Shown here: one piece after another, positions 10,181 through 21,852 of the stretch
Numbering within the stretch: position 1 is the stretch's first letter
Layout: every line of letters begins with the position of its first letter
From: Sycon ciliatum
Lineage: Eukaryota > Porifera > Calcarea > Leucosolenida > Sycettidae
Length of the DNA: 64,000 nucleotides
Direction of reading: 5' to 3'
Assembly (NCBI RefSeq): GCF_964019385.1
Contig: NC_088655.1
Coordinates: forward strand, 25,569,977 to 25,633,976
The notes under the pieces: generated by a model
What the model was told of the DNA's origin: nothing
Databases searched by the model: none
The model's input: the letters and a program-made list of their open reading frames with translations, nothing else
Position numbers and translations under genes: made by a program

Positions 10181-13100
10181 CTTTGTCCTTGCTTTGGGTG
10201 GGGACAGTTTGAGTTTTTTTTGCTCTCTGTAAGTCTTCCTCTCCTGACTGTTTCTGGACATAGTGAGACAGGCCTGGGCAGCCTGGGGCCTCCCCAGCCG
10301 TCCAGGATAACATACTGAGGCGGGAATATCGGCGGCGGACTTGGTCGACGATTTTTGATGTCGACACTCTTGTCGCCGTCCCGTTTTCAGATGCCTTCGC
10401 GAGGCGTTGCGAGCCCGCGAGTGGTGACATCTACAGCACAAAGAAAACGACAGCATGGAGTATTCAGCATGGGCTCTTGGAACGTACGCTCTCTGGTTGA
10501 GAGTGAGGGCCACATTCAGACGGCTGCCGCGAGTGGAATTGTTGCCGACGATAAACAAATTTATCAAATTGTACAACATCTGGAACGCTTGGAGATGGAC
10601 GCCGCTGCTCTTCAAGAGACCCACTGGTTTGGTCAGGAAAACTATCGAGTCCACGGAGCAATGGTCATTGCTTTGGGTCGGCCTGTGCCTGGGGAAGGAG
10701 CGCCCAGACGGCGAGGTGAGGGCGTTGCGTTTGTGCTGAGGGGAAATGCGCTTCGGGCCTGGCGCGAAGGAGGTTGTCAACTCGTCGCAGTATCCGCTCG
10801 GTTGTTGTCCATACGCTTGAAGTTTGATCTGGCGAGTGGAGGGGTGGAATGGATGTCGCTGGTTACAGCTTATGCGCCAACATTCAACAGTAAGCGCTGT
10901 GAAAAGGATGCGTTTTATGACTCTCTGCAAGGAGTACTCAACTCAATACCGTGCACAGATAAATTTGTTCTACTTGGAGATTTCAATGCCAGAGTGGGAT
11001 CTGGAGAGCCAGGTGATGATTGGAGCGCTGTGCGTGGCTCACATGGCTTGGGCTGCCTGAATTCGTCTGGAGAGGAGCTACTTCAGTTTCTGGCAATGCA
11101 TCAATGCTGGATTGCGAACACCTGGTTCAGGAAAAAGCAGGAATTGAAAGGCACTTGGCAGCATCCCAGAACTAAACATGTCCATTGTATTGACTTCATC
11201 ATCACAGCGCAAGGGAGCCGGCACTGGTGCACTGATGCTCAGGTTATTCGCTCGGCAGAATGTGGGAGCGACCATAGTCTTGTTGCCGCCAGGTTTAGGC
11301 TCGGCAGGGTCTTGTGGAAACCGCGGAAATCTACAAAGAGAGTACGATTTGCAGTGCATAATCTGCCCGCAGTGGTTTCGACAGATGCTGAGGGAAACCA
11401 CCGGAGGAAGGTTGACGACTACCAGGAAAACATCAATGCCAAGATTGATGCAGTGGCGGACGCGGAAACGGGAGACGAGAAATGGAATGCGATGCGGGAC
11501 GTGGTGACGGCGGCGGCTGCGGACACTCTCGGTCATCAGAGGAGACGGCAGCCTGATTGGTTTACGGAAAGCCAGGACGGGCTGCGGCCACTGCTGGACG
11601 CACGCAATGCATGCTACCGAACATGGATCACTAGTGGCCGGAATCAGGAAGAGTATTCGCGCTACCGTGTTGCGCGCAGGAGGGCTCGCGCTGCCACCCG
11701 AGCTGCGAAGAATGATTGGTTTGCTGCCATGGCACAACGTACTGAGAAGGGGCGCTTTGACTCGGCGCGCATTTGGGCCGGTATCAAGACCATGCAGACG
11801 GCTCGGCGAGGGCTTGTGGGTGTAACTGCAGTCGCTGTGCGGGACGAGAACGGAAATGTCTGTAATTCACCGGCGGATCAGGGCCGCACATGGCACCGCC
11901 ACTTCTCCAAGGTTTACAATGTTCCAACCTCGTATGAACCTGCAACTGTTGCCACCATTGAGCAACAGGAAGTGTGTGAAGACCTCGCCGATCCACCTAC
12001 TCTGGAAGAGCTTAGGCAAGCTGTGCGCCGACTACGGAACGGAAAAGCAGCAGGAGGCTCTGGAATCTTACCGGAACTGCTGAAGGCTGGTGGGGATGGC
12101 CTCATGATGGCACTACTAGACCTTGTCCAGACAGTGTGGAATGCAGAGCGGGTGCCCCAGGAGTGGGTGGACTGCCAGCTTGTCCCGATACCAAAAAAAG
12201 GAAATCTATCCAGCTGTGACAATTGGAGGGGCATCGCTCTTCTGGAGGTGGTAGGAAAGGCTGTTGCTGGCCTCGTCCAGACAAGATTGCAGCGGCTCGC
12301 GGAAGACATCCTGCCAGACACGCAGTGTGGATTCCGCAAAGGCAGATCTTGTGCGGACATGATCTTCGCGGTGAGACAAATATCTGAGAAACTATATGAA
12401 CATCGCCTCTCTGGTTTCATGGTTTTTGTTGATCTACGGAAGGCCTATGATTCCGTCACCCGTAAGTGCATGTGGGAAATTCTCCGGAAGGCGGGCGTAC
12501 CTGACAAGCTGGTTACCATTATCAGCTCATTTCATACCTCTATGTCTGCAAACCTGTCGATCCCGGGCATCGAGGCTGAGCCTATTGAGGTGCAAAATGG
12601 CCTTCGACAAGGTTGTTGTATGGCCCCAGTATTGTTCAATATATTCATGTGGGCAGTATTCCGGCTGTGGCAGCGTGAGGTTGCGGACATACCTGAGATT
12701 GGACTTCCCGTCTCCTCTAACTCTGGACCGTCTCTCCTTTTCAAACGCCAGAAGACTGACACAATCAACATCCATCGTGACTGTCAATTCGCAAACGATT
12801 CGGCACTTATTGCTACAACTCACCATGGTGCCACACTTGCGCTCAGCCGGTTCATGGACGTCGCAACTCGCTTCGGCCTCACCATCAACCTATCAAAAAC
12901 CAAAGTAATGGCGGTCGGCTTCGGCATTTCTCCGGAGGATCGTCGTCCATTGGTGGTAGGCGGGGAAATTGTCGAGAATGTGCATGACTTTCGCTACCTG
13001 GGCTCCATCATCCATACTGGTGGCCGCACCGCAGTGGACACTCGGTCCCGAATAGCGTCAGCATCTAGGGCATTCGGAGCATTGCGTCGATCTGTCTTTG

Positions 13101-14055
13101 ATGATGGCGATCTTTCACTGGCAACGAAGCGAATGGTGTATGATGCATGCGTGGCTTCTCTTCTCCTTTACGGAGCGGAGTGTTGGGTACCACTGAAAAG
13201 CGAGCTTGCGGCGCTGTCCGCCTTCCATCTTCGCTGCATTTCCGCAATCTTAGCCCTCGGTAGAAGAGACACCTGGGACTTCCACATCAACAGGAAGACC
13301 ATTCTGGAGGCCTGGAATCGTCGAGATCCAGTGGATATTACCACACGTGTTCTTCGCCGCCGTCTGGAGTGGCTAGGCCATCTAGCTAGGATGGACGGCG
13401 ATAGAACTCCGCGCCAGCTCCTGTTTGGTGCGCTCCTTCCGCCGAGGCCGGCTTGCGGTCCTCGGAAACGGTGGCGAGACTCTGTCAGAGCTGACCTCTC
13501 CGCAGTGAACATCGACCACACGGAATGGTACGACCTCGCCCAGGAGCGTGGGAAATGGCGCAGTGCGTATTCCGCTCAACCAGTACCGCGATCGGCTCAG
13601 CGTGACACTTCTGTGCTCTGCAATGTTTGCCAGCGTACTTTCGCCCACCAGAAATACAAGAATCGCCACAAGTGCCTGGCTGAGAGGAGGAAGCCCATAT
13701 CTGAGCAGTCCGGCAGCCGACTATGTAATGCGTGCGGGAGATGGTTCTTGAGTGCTGGCGGGCTAGCTTCGCATAAGTGTCTCTCCAACTCGGCTGCTGA
13801 AGTGGCGTCGGTCTCGGCTGTGGCATCGGCAGACTCGGTCCGGAAACAGCGGGTTGCCCTGTCCTGCTGCAGAGCGCATTGTCTCGGCTGCGGTCGCTGC
13901 TGCAAGTCATCCCGTGGTTTCGACCTGCATAGCTGTGCTAATTTCCTGTCCAGGAAGTAGAGCGGCGTTTCTGGATCCAATGCTGAACTCAGTGCTGTCG
14001 ACCCCTGCACAGGGGACACGTGACCATTTGATGGCAGTGTTACCAAGGACCAAGG
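10178..14055 (+). mobile_element. Non-LTR retrotransposon copy 1, inserted in a (TG)n tract
   Basis: The element lies between TG repeats on both sides: its 5' end starts TTTCTTTGTCCTTGC at 10178 and its 3' end is ACCAAGGACCAAGG just before GTGTGTG at 14055. The 5' UTR is about 180 nt. There is one long ORF and a short 3' UTR of about 95 nt without a poly(A) tail. U4 has an uninterrupted TG tract at the same place and serves as the empty site. Confidence 0.88.
10358..13960 (+). CDS. LINE endonuclease-reverse transcriptase, full-length but with a changed RT active site
   Basis: The single ORF has 1200 codons from the ATG at 10358. It begins with an apurinic-type (EEP) endonuclease at about residues 38-310, with SWNVRSL, LQETHWF, LLGDFNAR and SDHSLV. 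A reverse transcriptase follows at about 540-870, with FVDLRKAYDSV (Asp about 692) and GLRQGCCMAPVLFN. The catalytic motif, normally FADD, reads FAND (Asn 813, codon AAC at 12794-12796). The C-terminus has three zinc knuckles with the same spacing C-x2-C-x12-H-x-C, from about residue 1088. The enzyme would nick target DNA and copy its own RNA by target-primed reverse transcription. With FAND the copy is probably catalytically dead (family knowledge of the two aspartates). Clade is not assigned. Confidence 0.9.
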   Translation: MSTLLSPSRFQMPSRGVASPRVVTSTAQRKRQHGVFSMGSWNVRSLVESEGHIQTAAASGIVADDKQIYQIVQHLERLEMDAAALQETHWFGQENYRVHGAMVIALGRPVPGEGAPRRRGEGVAFVLRGNALRAWREGGCQLVAVSARLLSIRLKFDLASGGVEWMSLVTAYAPTFNSKRCEKDAFYDSLQGVLNSIPCTDKFVLLGDFNARVGSGEPGDDWSAVRGSHGLGCLNSSGEELLQFLAMHQCWIANTWFRKKQELKGTWQHPRTKHVHCIDFIITAQGSRHWCTDAQVIRSAECGSDHSLVAARFRLGRVLWKPRKSTKRVRFAVHNLPAVVSTDAEGNHRRKVDDYQENINAKIDAVADAETGDEKWNAMRDVVTAAAADTLGHQRRRQPDWFTESQDGLRPLLDARNACYRTWITSGRNQEEYSRYRVARRRARAATRAAKNDWFAAMAQRTEKGRFDSARIWAGIKTMQTARRGLVGVTAVAVRDENGNVCNSPADQGRTWHRHFSKVYNVPTSYEPATVATIEQQEVCEDLADPPTLEELRQAVRRLRNGKAAGGSGILPELLKAGGDGLMMALLDLVQTVWNAERVPQEWVDCQLVPIPKKGNLSSCDNWRGIALLEVVGKAVAGLVQTRLQRLAEDILPDTQCGFRKGRSCADMIFAVRQISEKLYEHRLSGFMVFVDLRKAYDSVTRKCMWEILRKAGVPDKLVTIISSFHTSMSANLSIPGIEAEPIEVQNGLRQGCCMAPVLFNIFMWAVFRLWQREVADIPEIGLPVSSNSGPSLLFKRQKTDTINIHRDCQFANDSALIATTHHGATLALSRFMDVATRFGLTINLSKTKVMAVGFGISPEDRRPLVVGGEIVENVHDFRYLGSIIHTGGRTAVDTRSRIASASRAFGALRRSVFDDGDLSLATKRMVYDACVASLLLYGAECWVPLKSELAALSAFHLRCISAILALGRRDTWDFHINRKTILEAWNRRDPVDITTRVLRRRLEWLGHLARMDGDRTPRQLLFGALLPPRPACGPRKRWRDSVRADLSAVNIDHTEWYDLAQERGKWRSAYSAQPVPRSAQRDTSVLCNVCQRTFAHQKYKNRHKCLAERRKPISEQSGSRLCNACGRWFLSAGGLASHKCLSNSAAEVASVSAVASADSVRKQRVALSCCRAHCLGCGRCCKSSRGFDLHSCANFLSRK

Positions 14056-14181
14056 TGTGTGTGTGTGCGTGCGTGTGTGTTGTTGTTGTGTGTGTGAAAC
14101 TGTTTTGTGTGTGCATGTTTGTGTGCCCTGCACATGTGTGTGCACACATATTCTGACATGCGTGCATATTTTGCTGTCCAG

Positions 14182-14266
14182 TCAAGCGCGGGGTCAAGCA
14201 CGGGGCCAGGCGGTCGGAACAGAAGGGTATGCATGGAGATCGACTGCATCAACAGCAACAAGCAGA
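14182..14266 (+). CDS. Candidate exon E6, copy in U1
   Basis: The acceptor TTTTGCTGTCCAG ends at 14181, and a good donor AGCAGA|GTGAGTAT follows at 14267. The 85 nt are open in all three frames here. The phase-2 reading that would follow E5 gives a Gly/Gln/Ala-rich peptide (QARGQARGQAVGTEG). Length and both splice sites are kept in U1-U4. There is no domain. It may be an exon or a conserved-by-recency intron segment. Confidence 0.35.
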
Positions 14267-15419
14267 GTGAGTATAGTGTTGTCTGTTGCTGAATAACTGG
14301 GGGGGGGGGGGGGGTAGCCTCGCCTAGGCCGTTCCTCTTTTCATGTATTACAGTCTATGCAGAGTTGAGTCACCGTGTATACATTGGTATGCTGCGGTTG
14401 ATGAAATTCTAGCCTGGTCGTTCTTCGGCGCTCCATTCCTCAACACCCGATAGCAGTGTATTAGTAATGCACGAAACTATAACAGTCGGTCATGGTCTGG
14501 AGAATATGAAGAAAAATTCAAGTGACTTTAAAAAGATAAGGAGATAGCTGGCAACTTACAAGTAGATCAGAGTCGTAGTGTGTATTATATTAATTATCAT
14601 TTTACTTTGGCATTCCCAACAGAGCCCAAGGTCTTCTTGCAGTGTGCCCAAGATGTGTGTCTTGGTACAGTGGTTAGTGCTTGTTATCCAAGTGCGATTG
14701 CGAACATTTACATGTACATACAGTCGGATCACTTGGTTGTAATGCTCCATCAGGCAAACGCAAACTAGGTCGTGGTAAAGAAGAAGAAAAAAACGTCGAT
14801 GCTCCACTTCTCCACCACGTGTCTGTCAAACTTGGTGCGAGTGAGCCGTAAATTTTTAAACTTATTCCATTCACGAATTCTTGCATCCGGCACCAGCTTG
14901 AAAGGTCTTCACTTTTAGCATATAGTTAATTTTACTTCAAAGTATCACCTAACACAAGGTGTTGCAGCACTTTTCCTATCATCTATCATTTAGTGCAGAG
15001 TATCTGTATTGAATTGTTTCACAACTATCACATGACCACACAGGACAGCCATGTTAGTTCCAACTACACTCAACTCCTGCATCTATGGGTCACATGATGT
15101 CGGCCATATTGGTTCCAACTCCACTCGACCCCTGCCGGTATCTATAGGTCACATGATGTTGGCCATGTTTGTTTCACTGTCTACACGCCAAGCGTGTGCG
15201 CCGATGCCCCTCAAGGGGGGTTCCGGGGTCCCTCCCCCGGGAAAATTTTCAAAAATGAAGCAAAATCCTGCATTTTGAGCGAAAACGGGGGGCTCCGGGC
15301 ACCCAGGAACCCATTCGGGGCACACGCCTGCAGGCCATGACCAGTTTGTGCACACATTTAGTCACATGACCAAGATATGAACACCAGTCTATAACTGATT
15401 TTCACACCAGTATCCATGG

Positions 15420-15600
15420 TACAGCGTGACCTGTCTAAGATGACCACTCAAGGGACCTTACAAATGTGGTTCCCGTATACAGGTGTTCTCCTTATCCAGG
15501 GTCATTTGACTGGAAATCACATCCCTTGGTCCTATCTGTATTGGTCCACTAGGACAGCTGGTCGCCTTATCAGAGTGGTTGCCTTGACAGGTTTTCTGTA
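15420..15600. mobile_element. Short pogo/Tigger-like MITE, U2 junction copy
   Basis: TA-flanked element with imperfect terminal inverted repeats: start ACAGCGTGACCTGTCTAAG, end CTTGACAGGTTTTCTGTA. About 177 nt without the TAs. The start CAGTGAAACCTGTCTAAG in sister copies is typical of pogo/Tigger MITE ends. Confidence 0.7.
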
Positions 15601-16321
15601 TTGGTTTCCCCGTCCTGCTACACTGCTTATAGCAGTGAATTCGGGTGAATCTTCTCCTGCCCAGCATAATAATGATACTGAGCCATACTTTCATTCACAC
15701 ATGAAGCTGGCTACTGTTGTAAAGGCACGCTAACTTACGAGCAACGCCGTAGTGGTCACGCTGTGTGAGGACCATCCCAAGTGCATGGAAACTTGAACTG
15801 ACATTCACAAGCAGTCACCCGTCACCTGTGTTTGTGTCCAGTCTGCCACTCAGGACTCAGTACTCTGGTGTTTGGAGCACCACTGTATCAGCAGAAATAT
15901 TCGTCTGCAATTTTATTGCGTCTTTTTCGTCCAAGGAGCTTTTGGACTAATTTAAATGCCGGACTAGTGTCGATATATTCTGCTTTTCAATACACTCTTT
16001 TGATCCATGGACGAAATTTACAACCGGACGAACTCCCTCTCTTTGGAGCTGGACGAAATTATTGACCGACGGAATGTTCTGCCAGTAAAGTTTATCAAAC
16101 TGCCTCTACTGGCCATGAATGCACATAGCATTTTCATGCATCTTCAATCTCTTCTTGATGCTGATTAAAAATGGGATGTTGAGCCAATAGTGTTACTTTT
16201 ATAAGAAAGAAGAAAGAGCCGACAAGTATACATCTCGTTACCTTGGTGGACTGTTAGTCATAACTCGTAACTTAAACATGTAGGTCCTTTCTTCTTTCTT
16301 CTTTGTGCATTCTACTTTCAG

Positions 16322-16357
16322 TAGCGAAGCGGAGGCGCCAACGGTGACAAAGAAGAA
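16322..16357 (+). CDS. Candidate exon E5, copy in U2
   Basis: Same acceptor, 36-nt length and GTGTAAG as U1. One substitution changes Ala to Val (ACGGTG for ACGGCG). Confidence 0.35.
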
Positions 16358-16561
16358 GTGTAAGCCGCGCAGCATCATGTGGTGCACTGTGTTATGCTGA
16401 GCGCTATGCTAGAGCAATATTGATGTATGGAGTGTGTTATTTTAGTTGAATCCGTGTGTGTGTGTGTGTGTGTGTGCGTGTGCGTGTGTGTGCGTGTATG
16501 TGTGTGCGCGCGTGTGTGTGTGTGTGTGTGTGTGTGTGGTGAGTGCGTGGATGCATGCGTA

Positions 16562-16625
<64 letters not shown>

Positions 16626-16628
<3 letters not shown>

Positions 16629-19600
16629 CTTTGTCCTTGCTTTGGGTGGGGACAGTTTGAGTTTTTTTTGCTCTCTGTAAGTCTTCCTCTCCTGACTGTT
16701 TCTGGACATAGTGAGACAGGCCTGGGCAGCCTGGGGCCTCCCCAGCCGTCCAGGATAACATACTGAGGCAGGAATATCGGCGGCAGACTTGGTCGACGAT
16801 TTTTGATGTCGACACTCTTGTCGCCGTCCCGTTTTCAGGTGCCTTCGCGAGGCGTTGCGAGCCCGCGAGTGGTGACATCTACAGCACAAAGAAAACAACA
16901 GCATGGAGTATTCAGCATGGGCTCTTGGAACGTACGCTCTCTGGTTGAGAGTGAGGGCCACATTCAGACGGCTGCCGCGAGTGGAATTGTTGCCGACGAT
17001 AAACAAATTTAACAAATTGTACAACATCTGGAACGCTTGGAGATGGACGCCACTGCTCTTCAAGAGACCCACTGGTTTGGTCAGGAAAACTATCAAGTCC
17101 ACGGAGCAATGGTCATTGCTTCGGGTCGGCCTGTGCCTGGGGAAGGAGCGCCCAGACGGCGAGGTGAGGGCGTTGCGTTTGTGCTGAGGGGAAATGCGCT
17201 TCGGGCCTGGCGCGAAGGAGGTTGTCAACTCGTCGCAGTATCCGCTCGGTTGTTGTCCATACGCTTGAAGTTTGATCTGGCGAGTGGAGGGGTTGAATGG
17301 AGGTCGCTGGTTATAGCTTATGCGCCAACATTCAACAGTAAGCGCTGTGAAAAGGATGCGTTTTATGACTCTCTGCAAGGAGTACTCAACTCAATACCGT
17401 GCACAGATAAATTTGTTCTACTTGGAGATTTCAATGCCAGAGTGGGATCTGGAGAGCCAGGTGATGATTGGAGCGCTGTGCGTGGCTCACATGGCTTGGG
17501 CTGCCTGAATTCGTCTGGAGAGGAGCTACTTCAGTTTCTGGCAATGCATCAATGCTGGATTGCGAACACCTGGTTCAGGAAAAAGCAGGAATTAAAAGGC
17601 ACTTGGCAGCATCCCAGAACTAAACATGTCCATTGTATTGACTTCATCATCACAGCGCAAGGGAGCCGGCACTGGTGCACTGATGCTCAGGTTATTCGCT
17701 CGGCAGAATGTGGGAGCGACCATAGTCTTGTTGCCGCCAGGTTTAGGCTCGGCAGGGTCTTGTGGAAACCGCGGAAATCTACAAAGAGAGTACGATTTGC
17801 AGTGCATAATCTGCCCGCAGTGGTTTCGACAGATGCTGAGGGAAACCACCGGAGGAAGGTTGACGACTACCAGGAAAACATCAATGCCAAGATTGATGCA
17901 GTGGCGGACGCGGAAACGGGAGACGAGAAATGGAATGCGATGCGGGACGTGGTGACGGCGGCGGCTGCGGACACTCTCGGTCATCAGAGGAGACGGCAGC
18001 CTGATTGGTTTACGGAAAGCCAGGACGGGCTGCGGCCACTGCTGGACGCACGCAATGCATGCTACCGAACATGGATCACTAGTGGCCGGAATCAGGAAGA
18101 GTATTCGCGCTACCGTGTTGCGCGCAGGAGGGCTCGCGCTGCCACCCGAGCTGCGAAGAATGATTGGTTTGCTGCCATGGCACAACGTACTGAGAAGGGG
18201 CGCTTTGACTCGGCGCGCATTTGGGCCGGTATCAAGACCATGCAGACGGCTCGGCGAGGGCTTGTGGGTGTAACTGCAGTCGCTGTGCGGGACGAGAACG
18301 GAAATGTCTGTAATTCACCGGCGGATCAGGGCCGCACATGGCACCGCCACTTCTCCAAGGTTTACAATGTTCCAACCTCGTATGAACCTGCAACTGTTGC
18401 CACCATTGAGCAACAGGAAGTGTGTGAAGACCTCGCCGGTCCACCTACTCTGGAAGAGCTTAGGCAAGCTGTGCGCCGACTACGGAACGGAAAAGCAGCA
18501 GGAGGCTCTGGAATCTTACCGGAACTGCTGAAGGCTGGTGGGGATGGCCTCATGATGGCACTACTAGACCTTGTCCAGACAGTGTGGAATGCAGAGCGGG
18601 TGCCCCAGGAGTGGGTGGACTGCCAGCTTGTCCCGATACCAAAAAAAGGAAATCTATCCAGCTGTGACAATTGGAGGGGCATCGCTCTTCTGGAGGTGGT
18701 AGGAAAGGCTGTTGCTGGCCTCGTCCAGACAAGATTGCAGCGGCTCGCGGAAGACATCCTGCCAGACACGCAGTGTGGATTCCGCAAAGGCAGATCTTGT
18801 GCGGACATGATCTTCGCGGTGAGACAAATATCTGAGAAACTATATGAACATCGCCTCTCTGGTTTCATGGTTTTTGTTGATCTACGGAAGGCCTATGATT
18901 CCGTCACCCGTAAGTGCATGTGGGAAATTCTCCGGAAGGCGGGCGTACCTGACAAGCTGGTTACCATTATCAGCTCATTTCATACCTCTATGTCTGCAAA
19001 CCTGTCGATCCCGGGCATCGGGGCCGAGCCTATTGAGGTGCAAAATGGCCTTCGACAAGGTTGTTGTATGGCACCAGTATTGTTCAATATATTCATGTGG
19101 GCAGTATTCCGGCTGTGGCAGCGTGAGGTTGCGGACATACCTGAGATTGGACTTCCCGTCTCCTCTAACTCTGGACCGTCTCTCCTTTTCAAACGCCAGA
19201 AGACTGACACAATCAACATCCATCGTGACTGTCAATTCGCAGACGATTCGGCACTTATTGCTACAACTCACCATGGTGCCACACTTGCGCTCAGCCGGTT
19301 CATGGACGTCGCAACTCGCTTCGGCCTCACCATCAACCTATCAAAAACCAAAGTAATGGCGGTCGGCTTCGGCATTTCTCCGGAGGATCGTCGTCCATTG
19401 GTGGTAGGCGGGGAAATTGTCGAGAATGTGCATGACTTTCGCTACCTGGGCTCCATCATCCATACTGGTGGCCGCACCGCAGTGGACACTCGGTCCCGAA
19501 TAGCGTCAGCATCTAGGGCATTCGGAGCATTGCGTCGATCTGTCTTTGATGATGGCGATCTTTCACTGGCAACGAAGCGAATGGTGTATGATGCATGCGT

Positions 19601-20503
19601 GGCTTCTCTTCTCCTTTACGGAGCGGAGTGTTGGGTACCACTGAAAAGCGAGCTTGCGGCGCTGTCCGCCTTCCATCTTCGCTGCATTTCCGCAATCTTA
19701 GCCCTCGGTAGAAGAGACACCTGGGACTTCCACATCAACAGGAAGACCATTCTGGAGGCCTGGAATCGTCGAGATCCAGTGGATATTACCATACGTGTTC
19801 TTCGCCGCCGTCTGGAGTGGCTAGGCCATCTAGCTAGGATGGACGGCGATAGAACTCCGCGCCAGCTCCTGTTTGGTGCTCTCCTTCCGCCGAGGCCGGC
19901 TTGCGGTCCTCGGAAACGGTGGCGAGACTCTGTCAGAGCTGACCTCTCCGCAGTGAACATCGACCACACGGAATGGTACGACCTCGCCCAGGAGCGTGGG
20001 AAATGGCGCAGTGCGTATTCCGCTCAACCAGTACCGCGATCGGCTCAGCGTGACACTTCTGTGCTCTGCGATGTTTGCCAGCGTACTTTCGCCCACCAGA
20101 AATACAAGAATCGCCACAAGTGCCTGGCCGAGAGGAGGAAGCCCATATCTGAGCAGTCCGGCAGCCGACTATGTAATGCGTGCGGGAGATGGTTCTTGAG
20201 TGCTGGCGGGCTAGCTTCGCATAAGTGTCTCTCCAACTCGGCTGCTGAAGTGGCGTCTGTCTCGGCTGTGGCATCGGCAGACTCGGTCCGGAAACAGCGG
20301 GTTGCCCTGTCCTGCTGCAGAGCGCATTGTCTCGGCTGCGGTCGCTGCTGCAAGTCATCCCGTGGTTTCGACCTGCATAGCTGTGCTAATTTCCTGTCCA
20401 GGAAGTAGAGCGGCGTTTCTGGATCCAATGCTGAACTCAGTGCTGTCGACCCCTGCACAGGGGACACGTGACCATTTGATGGCAGTGTTACCAAGGACCA
20501 AGG
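16626..20503 (+). mobile_element. Non-LTR retrotransposon copy 2, in the U2 (TG)n tract
   Basis: Same borders as copy 1: TTTCTTTGTCCTTGC at the 5' side and ACCAAGGACCAAGG before the 3' TG repeat. The TG tracts on both sides differ in length from U1. Apart from tract length, only scattered substitutions separate the two copies. Confidence 0.88.
16806..20408 (+). pseudogene. LINE endonuclease-reverse transcriptase with an early stop codon
   Basis: Equivalent to the ORF of copy 1, but the Tyr 69 codon (TAT at 10562-10564 in copy 1) is TAA here (17010-17012), cutting the endonuclease domain near its start. The frame then stays open from about 17037 to the stop at 20408 (1123 residues). Unlike copy 1, the RT motif is the normal FADD (Asp codon at 19242-19244). 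About ten residues differ between the copies over the shared stretch. The three C-x2-C-x12-H-x-C knuckles are intact. Confidence 0.88.
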
Positions 20504-20626
20504 TGTGTGTGTGTGCGTGCGTGTGTGTTGTTGTGTGTGTGAAACTGTTTTGTGTGTGCATGTTTGTGTGCCCTGCACATGTGTGTGCACACATATTCTG
20601 ACATGCGTGCATATTTTGCTGTCCAG

Positions 20627-20711
20627 TCAAGCGCGGGGTCAAGCACGGGGCCAGGCGGTCGGAACAGAAGGGTATGCATGGAGGTCGACTGCATCAACAG
20701 CAACAAGCAGA
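20627..20711 (+). CDS. Candidate exon E6, copy in U2
   Basis: 85 nt with the same acceptor and donor as U1. One visible substitution (GGAGGTCG for GGAGATCG). Confidence 0.3.
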
Positions 20712-20910
20712 GTGAGTATAGTGTTGTCTGTTGCTGAATAACTCGGGGGGGGGGGGGGGGGGTCAGCCTCCTAGCCTAGGCCGTTCCTATTTTCATGTAT
20801 TACAGTCTATGCACAGTTGAGTCACCGTGTATACATTGGTATGCTGCGGTTGATGAAATTCTAGGCTGGTCGTTCTTCGGCGCTCCATTCCTCAACACCC
20901 GATAGCAGTG

Positions 20911-21396
20911 TACAGTCAGACCTCGCTTAACCGCACACATCTGTTTTCCACAAAAATATCCGGATAGGCGAGGGAACCGGATAACTGAACACACATACTG
21001 TATATGCATGTGGCATGTCAAAAGCAGTGACATCGTACATACATGTAGACGGGTCCTATGCAGTACAACTATCGTGCACAGTATGTAAAACAAGCGAGAA
21101 AAATGACAAGTGCATGCAACTAAGTCCTGTCCACATGCACCCAGCAGGTCAAGGACCTCATTTGCCGGTGCAACTCCCTGATTCTAGCTTTTGGAAGCCA
21201 CATGCAACCGGATACGACGAAGCTTTTTGCACACATTTTAACCAGTTTGTACACAAAATCATGCACCGGTATGCGGATCGCGAGGTCCGGTTATGTTGTA
21301 TGCATAACATATGCTGCACATCGGTAACCAGCGATTTTCTTCCGGATGGCGAGGGATCCGGATAAACGAGGACCGGATAAGCGAGGTCTGACTGTA
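20911..21396. mobile_element. pogo/Tigger-like non-autonomous element, TA target
   Basis: The 482-bp element starts CAGTCAGACCTCGCTTAACC and ends in the inverted GGATAAGCGAGGTCTGACTG. TA stands on both sides (20911-20912 and 21395-21396). U1, U3 and U4 have the uninterrupted GCAGTGTATTAGTAATGC. The ends match the pattern of pogo/Tigger elements. No transposase frame: the 116-codon open stretch inside has no recognisable motif. Confidence 0.85.
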
Positions 21397-21852
21397 TTAG
21401 TAATGCACGAAACTATAACAGTCGGTCATGGTCTGGAGAATATGAAGAAAAATTCAAATGACTTTAAAAAGATAAGGAGATAGCTGGCAACTTACAAGTA
21501 GATCAGAGTCGTAGTGTGTATTATATTAATTATCATTTTACTTTAGCATTCCCAACAGAGCCCAAGGTCTTGTTGCAGTGTGCCCAAGATGTGTGTCTTG
21601 GTATAGTGGTTAGTGCTTGTTATCCAAGTGCGAATGCGAACATCTACATGTACATACAGTCGGATCACTTGGTTGTAATGCTCCATCAGGCAAACGCAAA
21701 CTAGGTCGTGGTAAAGAAGAAGAAAACACTACGATGCTCCACTTCTCCACCACGTGTCAAACTTGTTGCGAGTGAGCCGCTAATTTTTAACTTATTCCAT
21801 TCACGAATTCTTGCATCCGGCACCAGCTTGAAAGGTCTTCATTTTTAGCAAA

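Larger units (their letters stand above)
9099..15538. repeat. Tandem unit U1 (with LINE copy 1)
   Basis: First of five head-to-tail units, defined from TATTGGTCCACTAGGACAG at 9099 to its next occurrence at 15539. Order: 3' half of a pogo-like MITE, a TIR MITE (about 9445-9650), candidate exon E5, a (TG)n tract holding a non-LTR retrotransposon, candidate exon E6, a poly-G tract near 14300, a long non-coding stretch, then the next MITE. U1 lacks the 287-bp TA MITE and the pogo-like insertion found in U2, so it carries their empty sites. At its left edge only the 3' half of the pogo-like MITE is present. Confidence 0.9.

Noticed and set aside
21015-21365. 116-codon frame inside the pogo-like element as a transposase
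   Set aside because: No helix-turn-helix or DDE motif; the element is too short to be autonomous.
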